Shown here: positions 17,281 through 26,580 of the stretch, piece after piece
Layout: each line of letters opens with the position of its first letter
How positions within the stretch are numbered: the stretch's first letter is position 1
Origin: Clostridia bacterium
GTDB lineage: Bacteria > Bacillota > Clostridia > Lachnospirales > Lachnospiraceae
Direction of reading: 5' to 3'
DNA length: 64,000 nt
Assembly (NCBI GenBank): GCA_910575245.1
Contig: CAJTEN010000003.1
Span: 62,001-126,000 of the forward strand
Notes under the pieces: generated by a model
What the model saw: the letters and a program-made list of their open reading frames with translations, nothing else
Database searches by the model: none
What the model was told of the DNA's origin: nothing
Made by a program: the position numbers and the translations under genes

Positions 17281-18347
17281 TGGATGAAAAGAACAATAAT
17301 TATCATGTCAGGCAGAATATAGAAAATATAGAGAAAATGAGGGAAGTACTGGAGACTCTTCCGCCCTTCTGTAAACAGTTCTTTCGCGGAATCAGTGAAA
17401 ATACCTCTGAGAGAACAAGACTGGCTTATGCCTATGACATAAGAGTTTTCTTTGAGTTTCTGCATGATAACAATAAGAGTCTGGCAAATATGGATATCAG
17501 AGAATTCCCGTTGTCGCTCTTAGAGCAGCTTACCCGGGAAGACATCGAAGAATATATGGAGTATCTTGGCTATTACAGGAAGGATGAAAAGGAGTATACC
17601 AATGACGAACGAGGGAAAAAGCGTAAGCTGGCATCTTTAAGAAGCTTTTATAATTATTATTATCAGGCGGAACTCATTGAGAAGAATCCGGCAGTACTCG
17701 TTCCCTTACCGAAGCTGCACGATAAGGAGATCATACGTCTGGATCCTGCAGAAGTTGCTATTCTTCTGGATCAGGTAGAGGATGGCACAGGCCTTACAAA
17801 AGCACAGAAAAGATTTCATCAGGCAACTAAAATCAGGGATGTTGCCATGCTGACACTGCTGTTGGGAACAGGAATCCGTGTATCAGAATGTGTCGGACTG
17901 GATCTTGATGATGTGGACTTCAGAAATAATGGGATCCGTATCATTCGCAAGGGCGGGTTTGAATCGGTGGTTTATTTCGGTGAGGAAGTCGAGACTGCGC
18001 TGCAGGACTATCTTGAGGAACGCCATCGTGTTATTCCTCAGTCAGGGCATGAAAACGCGCTTTTCTTATCATTGCAGAATAGAAGGATGTCGGTACGTGC
18101 CGTAGAAAATATGGTTAAGAAATACGCATCTACTGTCACAAGCCTTAAGAAGATAACACCCCATAAACTCAGAAGCACCTATGGTACTTCTCTGTATAAG
18201 GAAACCGGAGATATCTATCTGGTAGCGGATGTTCTCGGCCATAAAGATGTCAATACGACCAGAAAACACTACGCCGCCTTAGAAGATGACCGGCGCCGTT
18301 ATGCGGCCCGACAGGTCAGGCTGAGGGAAGACCTTCCTGAGAAATAG
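17280..18347 (+). CDS. xerS: Tyrosine recombinase XerS
   Basis: This single-subunit tyrosine recombinase resembles the XerS of streptococci and other Firmicutes, which resolves chromosome dimers at dif. A SAM-like core-binding domain spans about residues 1-155. The catalytic domain has GTGIRVSECVGLDLDD with the first Arg, KKITPHKLRSTYGT with the HxxR motif, and LGHKDVNTTRKHYAAL with the nucleophilic Tyr. The ATG at 17280 shares a base with the ttcA stop (TAATG); an upstream in-frame ATG at 17268 is possible. No dif-like site was identified in the window. Confidence 0.9.
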   Translation: MDEKNNNYHVRQNIENIEKMREVLETLPPFCKQFFRGISENTSERTRLAYAYDIRVFFEFLHDNNKSLANMDIREFPLSLLEQLTREDIEEYMEYLGYYRKDEKEYTNDERGKKRKLASLRSFYNYYYQAELIEKNPAVLVPLPKLHDKEIIRLDPAEVAILLDQVEDGTGLTKAQKRFHQATKIRDVAMLTLLLGTGIRVSECVGLDLDDVDFRNNGIRIIRKGGFESVVYFGEEVETALQDYLEERHRVIPQSGHENALFLSLQNRRMSVRAVENMVKKYASTVTSLKKITPHKLRSTYGTSLYKETGDIYLVADVLGHKDVNTTRKHYAALEDDRRRYAARQVRLREDLPEK

Positions 18348-18359
18348 ATGTGGAAAGCA

Positions 18360-18806
18360 TCATCTGACAAAGCTGCTGTCATAATAAGGAATGACAAGAT
18401 AATCTCCGTAACGTATGGAATCGCCGGAGAGGGAATTGATGCTCCTGACTTCCCTGATATAAGCATCTATGGTATCATAATGATCCTTGTCCATATATTC
18501 CCCAGCTATGGACCATAAGGTGTCACTGCCTGAAACCACAATACTTCTATAATATTTGAAGGCGCTTTCCGAATCACCTTTCGCATCGGACCGGAAGGCA
18601 CTTAGCGTAAAAGAGAACATAACAATAAGGCATAATGTAATAAGCAGCAGCAAAAAGTGCTTCTTCAATTCCTGCTGTCTTCTGATCCGGTTGTTAAGGA
18701 TTCTTATCTCGCTTCTCCTGTCTTCTGCTCTCATGTGGCTGACGGTATGTGTATATGCATGATTCCTGACATTCCTGCGTATGTAACTTATGTTCTTAGC
18801 GTACAT
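18360..18806 (-). CDS. YneA-like SOS cell-division inhibitor with LysM domain
   Basis: The 148-residue protein has a basic cytoplasmic N-terminus, one transmembrane segment (about 51-69) and a C-terminal extracytoplasmic LysM-type domain (about 88-141). That is the architecture of Bacillus YneA, the SOS-induced division inhibitor encoded divergently from lexA. Upstream starts exist at GTG 18857 and ATG 18845, but only ATG 18806 has a good site (AGGTGAAG). The promoter at 18902-18930 contains a LexA box. YneA function is inferred from architecture, position and LexA control. Confidence 0.8.
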   Translation of the reverse strand: MYAKNISYIRRNVRNHAYTHTVSHMRAEDRRSEIRILNNRIRRQQELKKHFLLLLITLCLIVMFSFTLSAFRSDAKGDSESAFKYYRSIVVSGSDTLWSIAGEYMDKDHYDTIDAYIREVRSINSLSGDSIRYGDYLVIPYYDSSFVR

Positions 18807-18858
18807 TTTCTTCACCTGCTTACGCTTTATCCTTCCTGTATTCATGAGTGTGTCCACA

Positions 18859-18963
18859 CGAACATATGTTGTGAACGAATGTTCTGTGTAAAAGTATGAT
18901 TATTATATCGAACATATTTTCGCATGTCAATATTTTTACAAAAAAATACCGAACAAATATTCT
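18859..18963. promoter_or_regulatory. Four LexA (SOS) boxes in the yneA-like/lexA gap
   Basis: Matches to the Gram-positive CGAACRNRYGTTYC pattern occur at 18859-18872 (CGAACATATGTTGT), 18872-18885 (TGAACGAATGTTCT), 18909-18922 (CGAACATATTTTCG) and 18950-18963 (CGAACAAATATTCT). The third lies between the -35 and -10 boxes of the minus-strand promoter, the first two are just downstream of it, and the fourth is just upstream of the lexA -35. Confidence 0.88.
18902..18930 (-). promoter_or_regulatory. Consensus SigA promoter of the yneA-like gene
   Basis: Perfect TTGACA (18930 to 18925) and perfect TATAAT (18907 to 18902) with a 17-bp spacer. A LexA box occupies the spacer, so tight SOS repression is expected. 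Confidence 0.9.
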
Positions 18964-18973
18964 GAATATATGT

Positions 18974-19002
18974 TTGCTTTTTATCTGTTATTATGATATG
19001 AT
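18974..19002 (+). promoter_or_regulatory. SigA-type promoter of lexA
   Basis: TTGCTT (18974-18979), 17-bp spacer, TATGAT (18997-19002), ending 77 bases before the lexA start at 19080. Confidence 0.75.
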
Positions 19003-19079
19003 TGTAATAGTTATATAAATGAGAATGATTTTTCGTCAGTCATGCATTTTTTATGAAAGAAAGGATAAGGTTATTACTT

Positions 19080-19697
19080 ATGGGATATGGTAAGATTACC
19101 GCTAAACAGCAGGAAATACTTAATTATATTAAAGATGAGATTTTAAAGAGAGGTTATCCGCCTGCTGTCCGTGAGATTTGTGAGGCTGTTAACCTGAAAT
19201 CCACTTCATCAGTCCATTCACATCTGGAAACATTGGAGAAGAACGGCTATATCAGACGGGATCCGACGAAGCCGCGTGCGATTGAGATTTGCGACGATAA
19301 TTTCCAGATGGTACGTACAGAGATGGTTTCTATTCCCGTGATTGGCCATGTGGCGGCCGGACAGCCTATTTTAGCAGAGGAGAATATTGAGAGCTATTTT
19401 CCGGTGCCGGCAGATATGGTACCGGGCGGTGAGTCTTTTGCTCTGAAGGTTAAGGGTGATTCTATGGTCAATGCCGGAATCTTTAACGGCGACCAGATTT
19501 TTGTAAGAAGCTGCCAGACGGCCAACAATGGAGATACTGTAGTGGCTTTGATTGACGATTCCGCTACTGTCAAGACTTTTTACAAAGAAGACGGACATAT
19601 CCGCCTGCAGCCGGAGAATGATTTCATGGATCCGATTATTGTGGAGGATTGCCAGATTTTGGGAAAGGTTTTTGGAGTTTTTAGGTTATATCATTAA
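19080..19697 (+). CDS. lexA: SOS repressor LexA
   Basis: LexA represses SOS genes and self-cleaves when stimulated by RecA filaments. Residues 1-70 form the winged helix DNA-binding domain ([18 protein letters not shown]). The cleavage site is Ala93-Gly94 in HVAAGQP, and the catalytic dyad is Ser128 (GDSMV) and Lys165 (ATVKTF). An in-frame ATG at 19053 would add nine residues, but the start at 19080 matches the family N-terminus and has AAGGATAAGG upstream. The 205-residue length is typical. Confidence 0.97.
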   Translation: MGYGKITAKQQEILNYIKDEILKRGYPPAVREICEAVNLKSTSSVHSHLETLEKNGYIRRDPTKPRAIEICDDNFQMVRTEMVSIPVIGHVAAGQPILAEENIESYFPVPADMVPGGESFALKVKGDSMVNAGIFNGDQIFVRSCQTANNGDTVVALIDDSATVKTFYKEDGHIRLQPENDFMDPIIVEDCQILGKVFGVFRLYH

Positions 19698-19741
19698 CTA
19701 TAACATTTTTCCAGTATATTGTATGTTTCCTAAGACATAAT

Positions 19742-19785
19742 AATAGTAACTGTCTGGTTTATCCAAGCAGTTACTATTTTGTTTT
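19742..19785 (+). terminator. Terminator after lexA
   Basis: AATAGTAACTG (19742-19752) pairs with CAGTTACTATT (19768-19778), followed by TTGTTTT. Confidence 0.85.
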
Positions 19786-19857
19786 AACCTGGATTTTCTC
19801 TATAGCTATAGACAGTAAATCCTTTATTCCTGGGAACAGCAATCAGGGAAATTCAAT

Positions 19858-19883
19858 GAAAATCCTGTGATTTCAGGATTTTC
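19858..19883 (+). other. Hairpin in the leader of the DUF378 gene
   Basis: GAAAATCCTG (19858-19867) and CAGGATTTTC (19874-19883) form a perfect 10-bp stem with a 6-nt loop, ending 5 bases before the GGAGG site. It could be a 5' mRNA stabiliser or an operator. Confidence 0.5.
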
Positions 19884-19898
19884 AGATTGGAGGAAAAC

Positions 19899-20120
19899 AT
19901 GAAGAATAAAGGTTTAGATTGTCTTGCACTGACAATTGCCATTATCGGTGCCATTAACTGGGGATTGATCGGTCTTTTCAGCTTTGACCTTGTGGCATTT
20001 GTTTTTGGTAACATGTCATGGTTTTCAAGGATTATTTATGCACTGGTAGGTATTGCCGGTCTGTATATCATCACTTTCTATATGTATGCAGGGGGTGATG
20101 TGAGAGAGGCCGAGTCGTAG
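19899..20120 (+). CDS. DUF378 small membrane protein
   Basis: This 73-residue protein has two transmembrane segments (about 8-27 and 45-63). The DUF378 signature IGAINWGLIGLFSFDLVA is near residue 15. The function of the family is unknown. The TTG at 19887 belongs to the ribosome binding site region; the ATG at 19899 follows GGAGG at 19889-19893. It stands alone between the lexA terminator and a bidirectional terminator. Confidence 0.9.
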   Translation: MKNKGLDCLALTIAIIGAINWGLIGLFSFDLVAFVFGNMSWFSRIIYALVGIAGLYIITFYMYAGGDVREAES

Positions 20121-20181
20121 TTTGAAAGAGCGATGACTCAGCATGTGTACCAAAGAGCAAAAGGATAACAGGAAAGTATCA

Positions 20182-20221
20182 AAAAGGCAACTGATATTCT
20201 ATGGAATAACGGTTGCCTTTT
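20182..20221. terminator. Bidirectional terminator between DUF378 and rsfS
   Basis: AAAAGGCAAC (20182-20191) pairs with GTTGCCTTTT (20212-20221). It has T tracts on both strands and sits between convergent genes. Confidence 0.85.
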
Positions 20222-20224
20222 GCT

Positions 20225-20572
20225 TTACAGACTTTTGGAGTCTACCGGCTTTCCATCCCTCCAGATTCGCTCCAGATCGTAGAACAGGCGGTTTTCTTTA
20301 TCAAAAATATGAATGATCACATCATGGAAGTCGAGAAGCACCCAGTTGGCAGTCTGGTACCCTTCTATCTGCCGAAGGGGTACACCTGCCTTGCCGAGCA
20401 TTTCCTCCACATGATCGGAAAGAGCCTGAATCTGGCTGCGGTTGGTACCGTTTGCAATAATAAAGTAGTCGGCAATGACAGAGACTTCGCTGATATCAAT
20501 TGTTTTGATCTCTTCTGCTTTCTTGTCTTCCAATGCGATTATGGCAAGCTTTGCAATTTCTCTACTGTTCAT
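20225..20572 (-). CDS. rsfS: Ribosomal silencing factor RsfS
   Basis: RsfS binds ribosomal protein uL14 and blocks subunit joining in starvation. The 115-residue protein contains the family landmarks SVIADYFIIANG, GYQTANWVLLDFHDVIIHIF and FYDLERIW. It is the last gene of the L21-Obg-NadD chain, 53 bases downstream of yqeK, and ends at the bidirectional terminator. Confidence 0.96.
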   Translation of the reverse strand: MNSREIAKLAIIALEDKKAEEIKTIDISEVSVIADYFIIANGTNRSQIQALSDHVEEMLGKAGVPLRQIEGYQTANWVLLDFHDVIIHIFDKENRLFYDLERIWRDGKPVDSKSL

Positions 20573-20625
20573 AGGCTGTTCTTCCTTTCTTTATTGACTG
20601 GCCATTGACTGGCAAAACCTGCAGC

Positions 20626-21231
20626 TCAGGTTTCGTGTATATGGCAGTAATATTCATAAGTTTCTCTGGTCATGGAATCTATCTTTCCGCCCTTACGTGA
20701 CAGATAATCCAGCGTATCGCTCAGAATCTTACACAATGTTTCGTCCAGGTCACGATATGCCATCTTCCGGACCAGGGCCAGATTCTGTATATCGGCATAG
20801 CTCCTTTTGGCCCGCTCTCTGCCGGGTTCAATATAATCTGCAATATAGATGATCTTCTCTAACAGACTCATGCGCGGCCTGCCGGTAGTATGGTAACTGA
20901 TTGCCAGCAGAATCTCCTCATCAGTTATTCCATATTTCTTCTGTGCCAGGCAGTTTCCGGCTTTGGCATGCAGCAATGGAGAATGTTTTTCGATTTCTAT
21001 CTCAGATAACTGCATTTTGTTCTTCTGACACAGGGAGATTTGTTTGCGATGGCTCATACACTTGGCACAGTCATGCAGCATACCGGCAGTCAATGCCTTG
21101 CCTACGTCTGCGCCATGTACCATGGCGAGGCTGGCCGCCGTATAGGCAACCCCCAGAGTATGTTCATACCGCTTTCGTTCCAGTGTCTGTTCCATTTCTT
21201 TTCTGAGTTTTGCAAGATTTGTTGCTTTCAT
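20626..21231 (-). CDS. yqeK: YqeK-type HD-domain Ap4A hydrolase
   Basis: This HD-domain phosphohydrolase of the YqeK family cleaves diadenosine tetraphosphate symmetrically. HD ligands are visible as EHTLGVAYTAASL near residue 23 and MLHDCAKCM near 51, followed by ISYHTTGRPRMSLLEKIIYIADYIEPGR near 110 (positions given, not the full block). The 201-residue gene overlaps nadD by 4 bases and precedes rsfS, the conserved nadD-yqeK-rsfS order. Confidence 0.94.
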   Translation of the reverse strand: MKATNLAKLRKEMEQTLERKRYEHTLGVAYTAASLAMVHGADVGKALTAGMLHDCAKCMSHRKQISLCQKNKMQLSEIEIEKHSPLLHAKAGNCLAQKKYGITDEEILLAISYHTTGRPRMSLLEKIIYIADYIEPGRERAKRSYADIQNLALVRKMAYRDLDETLCKILSDTLDYLSRKGGKIDSMTRETYEYYCHIHET

Positions 21232-21833
21232 AAATACAGCCCTTTCTCCACAATATAGGATCTGACGGATGCAGGGACATACTCATCTATGGATTCTCCC
21301 TTGGCTATTTTTTGGCGGATGTCCGAAGAGGAAATGTCGATACAGCCTATTTGCAATAAATGTATGGCAGCGTGATATTTCTGATGTAAAAGCCGTATCT
21401 GCCTTTCCATATCCGCAACGGTTTTGTCATCCCGTACTGCTGCGAGGATACGGCAATTTGCGAAAATACGTTCCGGCATTGCCCAATGTGATATCTGAAA
21501 CAGATTGTCAGCTCCTATGATAAAATAGTATTCCGTATCAGGATTCTCTCTTCTTAAGTGTTCCAATGTCTCATAAGTGTAGGTATTACCATGATGTTCG
21601 ATTTCTACTGTAGAGAGGATAAAGCAAGGCTCATTCTGGATTGCCAGAGCCGTCATAGCGGCGCGGATCTCTCCGGATTCTATCTTCTGTGATGCCTTCA
21701 TATAAGGCTCTCCGCAGGGCATAAAAAGAACTTCATCCAATGCGAACTGCTCTCTCGCTTTTCTGGCAAGAGTCAGATGACCGTTGTGGATCGGATTGAA
21801 AGTACCGCCCATAATACCTGTTCTTTTCTTCAA
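21228..21833 (-). CDS. nadD: Nicotinate-nucleotide adenylyltransferase
   Basis: NadD adenylates nicotinate mononucleotide in NAD synthesis. The nucleotidyltransferase motif GGTFNPIHNGHL is at residues 9-20, and ISSSDIRQKIAKG (the ISSTxIR motif) is near 167. The start is TTG at 21833, giving MKKRTGIMGGTF; an AGGAGG is six bases upstream. It is 201 residues long, overlaps yqeK by 4 bases and is 2 bases after yhbY. Confidence 0.96.
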   Translation of the reverse strand: MKKRTGIMGGTFNPIHNGHLTLARKAREQFALDEVLFMPCGEPYMKASQKIESGEIRAAMTALAIQNEPCFILSTVEIEHHGNTYTYETLEHLRRENPDTEYYFIIGADNLFQISHWAMPERIFANCRILAAVRDDKTVADMERQIRLLHQKYHAAIHLLQIGCIDISSSDIRQKIAKGESIDEYVPASVRSYIVEKGLYL

Positions 21834-21835
21834 GT

Positions 21836-22147
21836 TCAGCCTCCTGTTTCCGGTTTTGCCTTTGGCAGTATGATCCGGGGATTTTTCTTATCGGGTTTAT
21901 ACAATATGATTTTTTTACCGATTACCTGTACCACCTGAGAATGTGTTCTCTCTGCCACCATCTGTGCAATCTCGCCGGGATCATCAAAACAATTCTTAAG
22001 AACTGCGATCTTGATCAGTTCTTTTGTGCTAAAGGCTTCATCGATTGCCGCAGTGAATTCAGGCGTCAGGCTGGATTTACCTATCTGAAATATAGGGTTT
22101 AAATTGTTTGCCAGACTTTTTAAGTAGGCTCTCTGTTTGCTTGTCAT
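21836..22147 (-). CDS. yhbY: YhbY family CRM-domain RNA-binding protein
   Basis: This single CRM-domain protein binds pre-50S ribosomal particles. The 103 residues include MTSKQRAYLKSLANNL at the start, a GKSSLTPEF segment near 24 and the GxxG-type loop region. An in-frame ATG at 22186 would overlap obg; the ATG at 22147 has GAGG upstream and fits the family. It is in the operon between obgE and nadD. Confidence 0.94.
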   Translation of the reverse strand: MTSKQRAYLKSLANNLNPIFQIGKSSLTPEFTAAIDEAFSTKELIKIAVLKNCFDDPGEIAQMVAERTHSQVVQVIGKKIILYKPDKKNPRIILPKAKPETGG

Positions 22148-22157
22148 AATATACCTC

Positions 22158-23480
<1,323 letters not shown>

Positions 23481-23509
23481 CTAGATGTTCGAAGCCCGAA
23501 TCAACCCTA

Positions 23510-23794
23510 CTATTTCTCCACAGGATATACGGAAGCCTGTTTCTTGTCTCTTCCTTTCCGTTCAAAGCGAAGCACACCGTCAACAAGTGCGAACAGTGTA
23601 TCGTCTCCACCGATTCCTACATTAACGCCGGGATGGATCTTCGTTCCGCGCTGTCTGTATAAAATATTTCCTGCTTTAACGAATTGTCCGTCAGCTCTCT
23701 TGGCGCCAAGTCTCTTGGATTCAGAATCTCTGCCGTTCTTGGTAGAACCGACACCCTTCTTATGTGCAAAAAACTGAAGGTTCATATTCAACAT
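23510..23794 (-). CDS. rpmA: 50S ribosomal protein L27 with Prp-cleaved leader
   Basis: bL27 has the Firmicutes-type N-terminal extension [14 protein letters not shown]; Prp protease removes everything up to the Ala before HKKG so that the mature N-terminus reaches the peptidyl transferase centre. The 94-residue gene starts at ATG 23794, with AAGGAGGTG 7 bases upstream. prp overlaps the region directly upstream, so protease and substrate are cotranscribed. Confidence 0.97.
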   Translation of the reverse strand: MLNMNLQFFAHKKGVGSTKNGRDSESKRLGAKRADGQFVKAGNILYRQRGTKIHPGVNVGIGGDDTLFALVDGVLRFERKGRDKKQASVYPVEK

Positions 23795-23798
23795 GGTA

Positions 23799-24131
23799 TT
23801 ACACCTCCTTAAAATGCAGTCTGCAATGTTTCTTTCCGTACTGCTGTTCAATACGGGTAAGACCGAGCACCAGGGAATCCATGAGCACCCCGGAAGTCTC
23901 CTTCAAAGGGGAATTTACAAAGAAACAGCGAATCGATCCTCTGTTATCGTCAGCAAAGACATCCATCTCCTCTCCTGTAATCTCTTCCAGGGAATTGATG
24001 GTATTGATGACTAACGCCGAAATCGCCGCACATACAATATCTTCACCGTATGTCGCATATCCGGCATGTCCCTCACATGTAAATCCTCGGTATTCGCCTG
24101 CTCTCGTCTTATGAAATGTGATCTGTGTCAT
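23799..24131 (-). CDS. prp: Ribosomal-processing cysteine protease Prp
   Basis: Prp cleaves the L27 N-terminal extension. The catalytic pair is His22 (in CEGHAGYA) and Cys34 (in DIVCAAIS), in the expected spacing for the family. The 110-residue protein starts at ATG 24131 (AAGGTG upstream). It sits between rplU and rpmA, four bases from rpmA, the standard Firmicutes arrangement. Confidence 0.96.
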   Translation of the reverse strand: MTQITFHKTRAGEYRGFTCEGHAGYATYGEDIVCAAISALVINTINSLEEITGEEMDVFADDNRGSIRCFFVNSPLKETSGVLMDSLVLGLTRIEQQYGKKHCRLHFKEV

Positions 24132-24161
24132 CTCACACCTTCGCATATCTCATAATCAAAA

Positions 24162-24467
24162 TTAAGCATTGATCTTGTCAATCTTTACCTGAGTGTATGC
24201 TTGTCTGTGACCATTTTTCTTGTGATAGCCGGTTTTTCTCTTGTACTTGTATACGATAACTTTACGGTACTTGCCCTGATCCATAACGGTTCCGGTAACA
24301 GTTGCATTCTCAACATCACCTGCAACTTTAAGTTCCTGATCGCTTACAGCTATAACCTGGTCAAATGTTACAGAAGTTCCTACTTCGGCATCCAGCTTTT
24401 CAACTTTGATGACATCTCCTTCGGAAACTTTGTACTGCTTTCCACCTGTTGCAATAATTGCGTACAT
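24162..24467 (-). CDS. rplU: 50S ribosomal protein L21
   Basis: bL21 is 101 residues ([14 protein letters not shown] start, [15 protein letters not shown]-terminal RNA-binding loop). The ATG at 24467 follows AGGAGGTGCC; the longer frame to 24554 reads through the 5' leader. It is the first ribosomal gene of the rplU-prp-rpmA-obgE chain and has its own consensus promoter. Confidence 0.97.
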   Translation of the reverse strand: MYAIIATGGKQYKVSEGDVIKVEKLDAEVGTSVTFDQVIAVSDQELKVAGDVENATVTGTVMDQGKYRKVIVYKYKRKTGYHKKNGHRQAYTQVKIDKINA

Positions 24468-24556
24468 ATGGCACCTCCTATTCATGAACTGAAGTTCATT
24501 TACTCGCCAGCTTCGGTGATGCTGTATGCATACTTCTACCCCGCTGTGCGGCATAC
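24468..24556 (-). promoter_or_regulatory. 5' leader of rplU, candidate L21 autoregulatory leader
   Basis: About 90 bases lie between the likely transcription start and the rplU ATG. They contain complementary segments, such as TGAACT with AGTTCA just upstream of the ribosome binding site. Position fits the known L21 leader class; the fold was not computed. Confidence 0.45.
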
Positions 24557-24562
24557 TCTAAC

Positions 24563-24591
24563 ATAATAACCGCTCTGGGGATATTTGTCAA
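24563..24591 (-). promoter_or_regulatory. SigA promoter of rplU
   Basis: Perfect TTGACA (24591 to 24586), a 17-bp spacer and TATTAT (24568 to 24563). Confidence 0.85.
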
Positions 24592-24620
24592 TCCTATTAT
24601 TTAAATTTCCTTGTAACCTT

Positions 24621-24660
24621 GTAACAGTGTAACTGTTCAGCCTTCGGCTTCCATCACGGG
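24621..24660 (+). repeat. Dispersed repeat, AACAGTTCAGCC family (copy 4)
   Basis: GTAACAGTGTAACTG is followed by TTCAGCCTTCGGCTTCC. The copy lies between the NUDIX gene and the rplU promoter and contains the AGCC-TTC-GGCT mini-hairpin. Confidence 0.6.
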
Positions 24661-24671
24661 TCATTTCACAA

Positions 24672-25229
24672 TTATTCAGATCCGGATAGCATGAAAAAAT
24701 ACGCCGCAATCTGTGCTCTGGAGCTGAATTCTTCGGTCTCCAGTAATTCCCTTACTTCTTCTTTGGTGTAAAATCCGGCCATGATTTGTTCGTTTTCCGA
24801 AGTGTGGTCTTCAAAGGCCCCCTCCACCTCCACGAAAGCAATCTGTGTCTTCACATCAGAGAATGCCACTGCCGCAAAGGATGGTGGAAGGATGTTCAGG
24901 ATTTTACCCACAGATAATCCTGTCTCTTCATAGAGTTCCCTCTGGATGCATTCTTCCAGGGACTCTCCTTCTTCCAGCATGCCCGCGCACAGGTTATAGA
25001 CAAAGCGGTTGACGCCCATGCGGAATTCCCTCAGCAGCAGCATCCTGTCCTCATGATAGGCGACAATGGAAATGCCGCTGACACGCTGTCCGATGGATTC
25101 CGTCCCGGCAATTTCGCTTCGGCTGACGATCTCATACTTCTTTTCCCGGCCTGCCTTGTTACGGTAGGTCAGTTCATAGTTCTTCAGATATCTGCCGTCC
25201 TTTATTTTTTCAAGTTTCAGAAGTTCCAT
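24672..25229 (-). CDS. NUDIX hydrolase, ADP-ribose pyrophosphatase-like
   Basis: The NUDIX box (GxxxxxExxxxxxxREUxEExGU) is complete, from GMLEEGESLEE near residue 90 to RELYEETGL near 105. General length (185 residues) and N-terminal layout resemble NudF-type ADP-sugar pyrophosphatases, but the substrate is not proven. It lies between rng and rplU on the same strand, 26 bases after rng, with the rplU promoter and a dispersed repeat behind it. Confidence 0.9.
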   Translation of the reverse strand: MELLKLEKIKDGRYLKNYELTYRNKAGREKKYEIVSRSEIAGTESIGQRVSGISIVAYHEDRMLLLREFRMGVNRFVYNLCAGMLEEGESLEECIQRELYEETGLSVGKILNILPPSFAAVAFSDVKTQIAFVEVEGAFEDHTSENEQIMAGFYTKEEVRELLETEEFSSRAQIAAYFFMLSGSE

Positions 25230-25255
25230 AGGATCCGTATCCCTTTCCTTTTATT

Positions 25256-26452
25256 TTAAGTCTTATCCAGTTGTTCTTTCAGGCTGGGCCGTACCTTCTT
25301 ACGGGTGATCTCCATCAGGCCGAGTCCTGTCATATCTACAACATCCGCATGAATGCTGTCTTTACGCAGCAAATTACGCATATGTTCGATCAATTTCTGC
25401 TCCTGTTCCTTGTCTTTCATGTTAATGAAATCAACCAGGATCATACCGGACAGGTTACGTGCGCGCAGATGGAGGGCGATCATTTCCGCCGCCTCCAGAT
25501 TGATTTTAAAGGCGGCTTCGTCCTTATCCTGGCCGCGCTCATATTTCCCACTGTTCACATCTATGGAAATCAGCGCTTCCGTGGGCTCTATGACCAGATA
25601 GCCGCCGGATTTCAGCCATACTTTTCTGTCCAGAAGTTCCCGGAGCCGGGATTCCACTGCATAGAGCTTGTGCAAAGGAAGAAGATTGTCTTCATAGAGC
25701 CGGAGCGGGACGGAGGGGGATATTTCAGGAAGCACTTCCTTCAGCGTCTCATATACTTCCGGAAGATCCGTCACAATCTCATCATACTCTGCGGTATAGG
25801 AATTCTGGATAAAATGGATATAATCCGGTCTTGTCTCATAGAGACAGCTGTAACATGTCCGTTTGTCTGCAATCTGCAGAATATGTTCCAGCTGGCCTGC
25901 CAGCGAGGAAGCCTCCCGGACCAGCGGCGTCATATCTTCCAGAGTGCCGGCGTTGGTCCGGACTACGATCTGCCAGTGCTGTCCGATCTTACGCAGGGCT
26001 TCCAGGGTACTGAATTTGTTTTTCTGTTTCCTGCCAAGTTTGGAAGATACCTGTACAGGAGATTCCTTATGTCCGTTTGCTTTTACCACCACATAGTTTC
26101 CGGAGAGAGACAGACCGGCAGTCACACTGGCCTGTTTGTTCTTCATGGGCTCCTTGATGATCTGTACCAGAATCTCATCTTCCGCCCTGAGTTTCCCATC
26201 AAATACGCGATTAGTGACAACAGCATGCTTCATCTGGGAAAGGGGAAGAAAAGCAATATAATCCTGTCCTAAATTTACGAAGGCGGCGCCGATATTTTCC
26301 GACAGACTCCGTACTTTTCCCAGATAGATATTGCCAACGGCATGCTCGTCCGGTTTCTGTACCTGTATGGAGAGAATCTGGTTATCTCGTATGAGCAGGG
26401 AGAGAATTCGATGATCGAGTTTAATGATCAGTATTTTACCTTTATTTGACAT
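25256..26452 (-). CDS. rng: Ribonuclease G/E family endonuclease
   Basis: The 398-residue protein has an N-terminal S1-like RNA-binding part (VGNIYLGKVRSL...AAFVNLGQDYIAFLPL region) and the RNase E/G catalytic domain. Metal-binding aspartates are in ISIDVNSGKY and MILVDFINMKD. There is no C-terminal degradosome extension, so it is RNase G-like. The frame is open to 26536, but that ATG lies within a hairpin (26514-26547); the MSNKGKILI start at 26452 fits the family, though its ribosome binding site is weak. Confidence 0.92.
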   Translation of the reverse strand: MSNKGKILIIKLDHRILSLLIRDNQILSIQVQKPDEHAVGNIYLGKVRSLSENIGAAFVNLGQDYIAFLPLSQMKHAVVTNRVFDGKLRAEDEILVQIIKEPMKNKQASVTAGLSLSGNYVVVKANGHKESPVQVSSKLGRKQKNKFSTLEALRKIGQHWQIVVRTNAGTLEDMTPLVREASSLAGQLEHILQIADKRTCYSCLYETRPDYIHFIQNSYTAEYDEIVTDLPEVYETLKEVLPEISPSVPLRLYEDNLLPLHKLYAVESRLRELLDRKVWLKSGGYLVIEPTEALISIDVNSGKYERGQDKDEAAFKINLEAAEMIALHLRARNLSGMILVDFINMKDKEQEQKLIEHMRNLLRKDSIHADVVDMTGLGLMEITRKKVRPSLKEQLDKT

Positions 26453-26513
26453 TACGGATTTCTGAAAACACTCCAATTCTATAATATTTGTGCAGGGTGT
26501 AACAGGGGCACAA

Positions 26514-26547
26514 CAAGAGAGCAAATGTACCGCCATTTACTCTCTTG
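26514..26547. other. Hairpin upstream of rng
   Basis: CAAGAGAGCAAATG (26514-26527) and CATTTACTCTCTTG (26534-26547) pair at 13 of 14 positions around a 6-nt loop. There is no clear T tract on the minus strand. It would fold in the rng leader and could regulate or protect that transcript. Confidence 0.55.
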
Positions 26548-26580
26548 AAAGTTCTTATTCAGTTCTCTTGCAGCATACTG

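Noticed and set aside
25271-26272. 333-codon plus-strand frame inside rng
   Set aside because: Antisense shadow of the RNase G gene, without its own signals.
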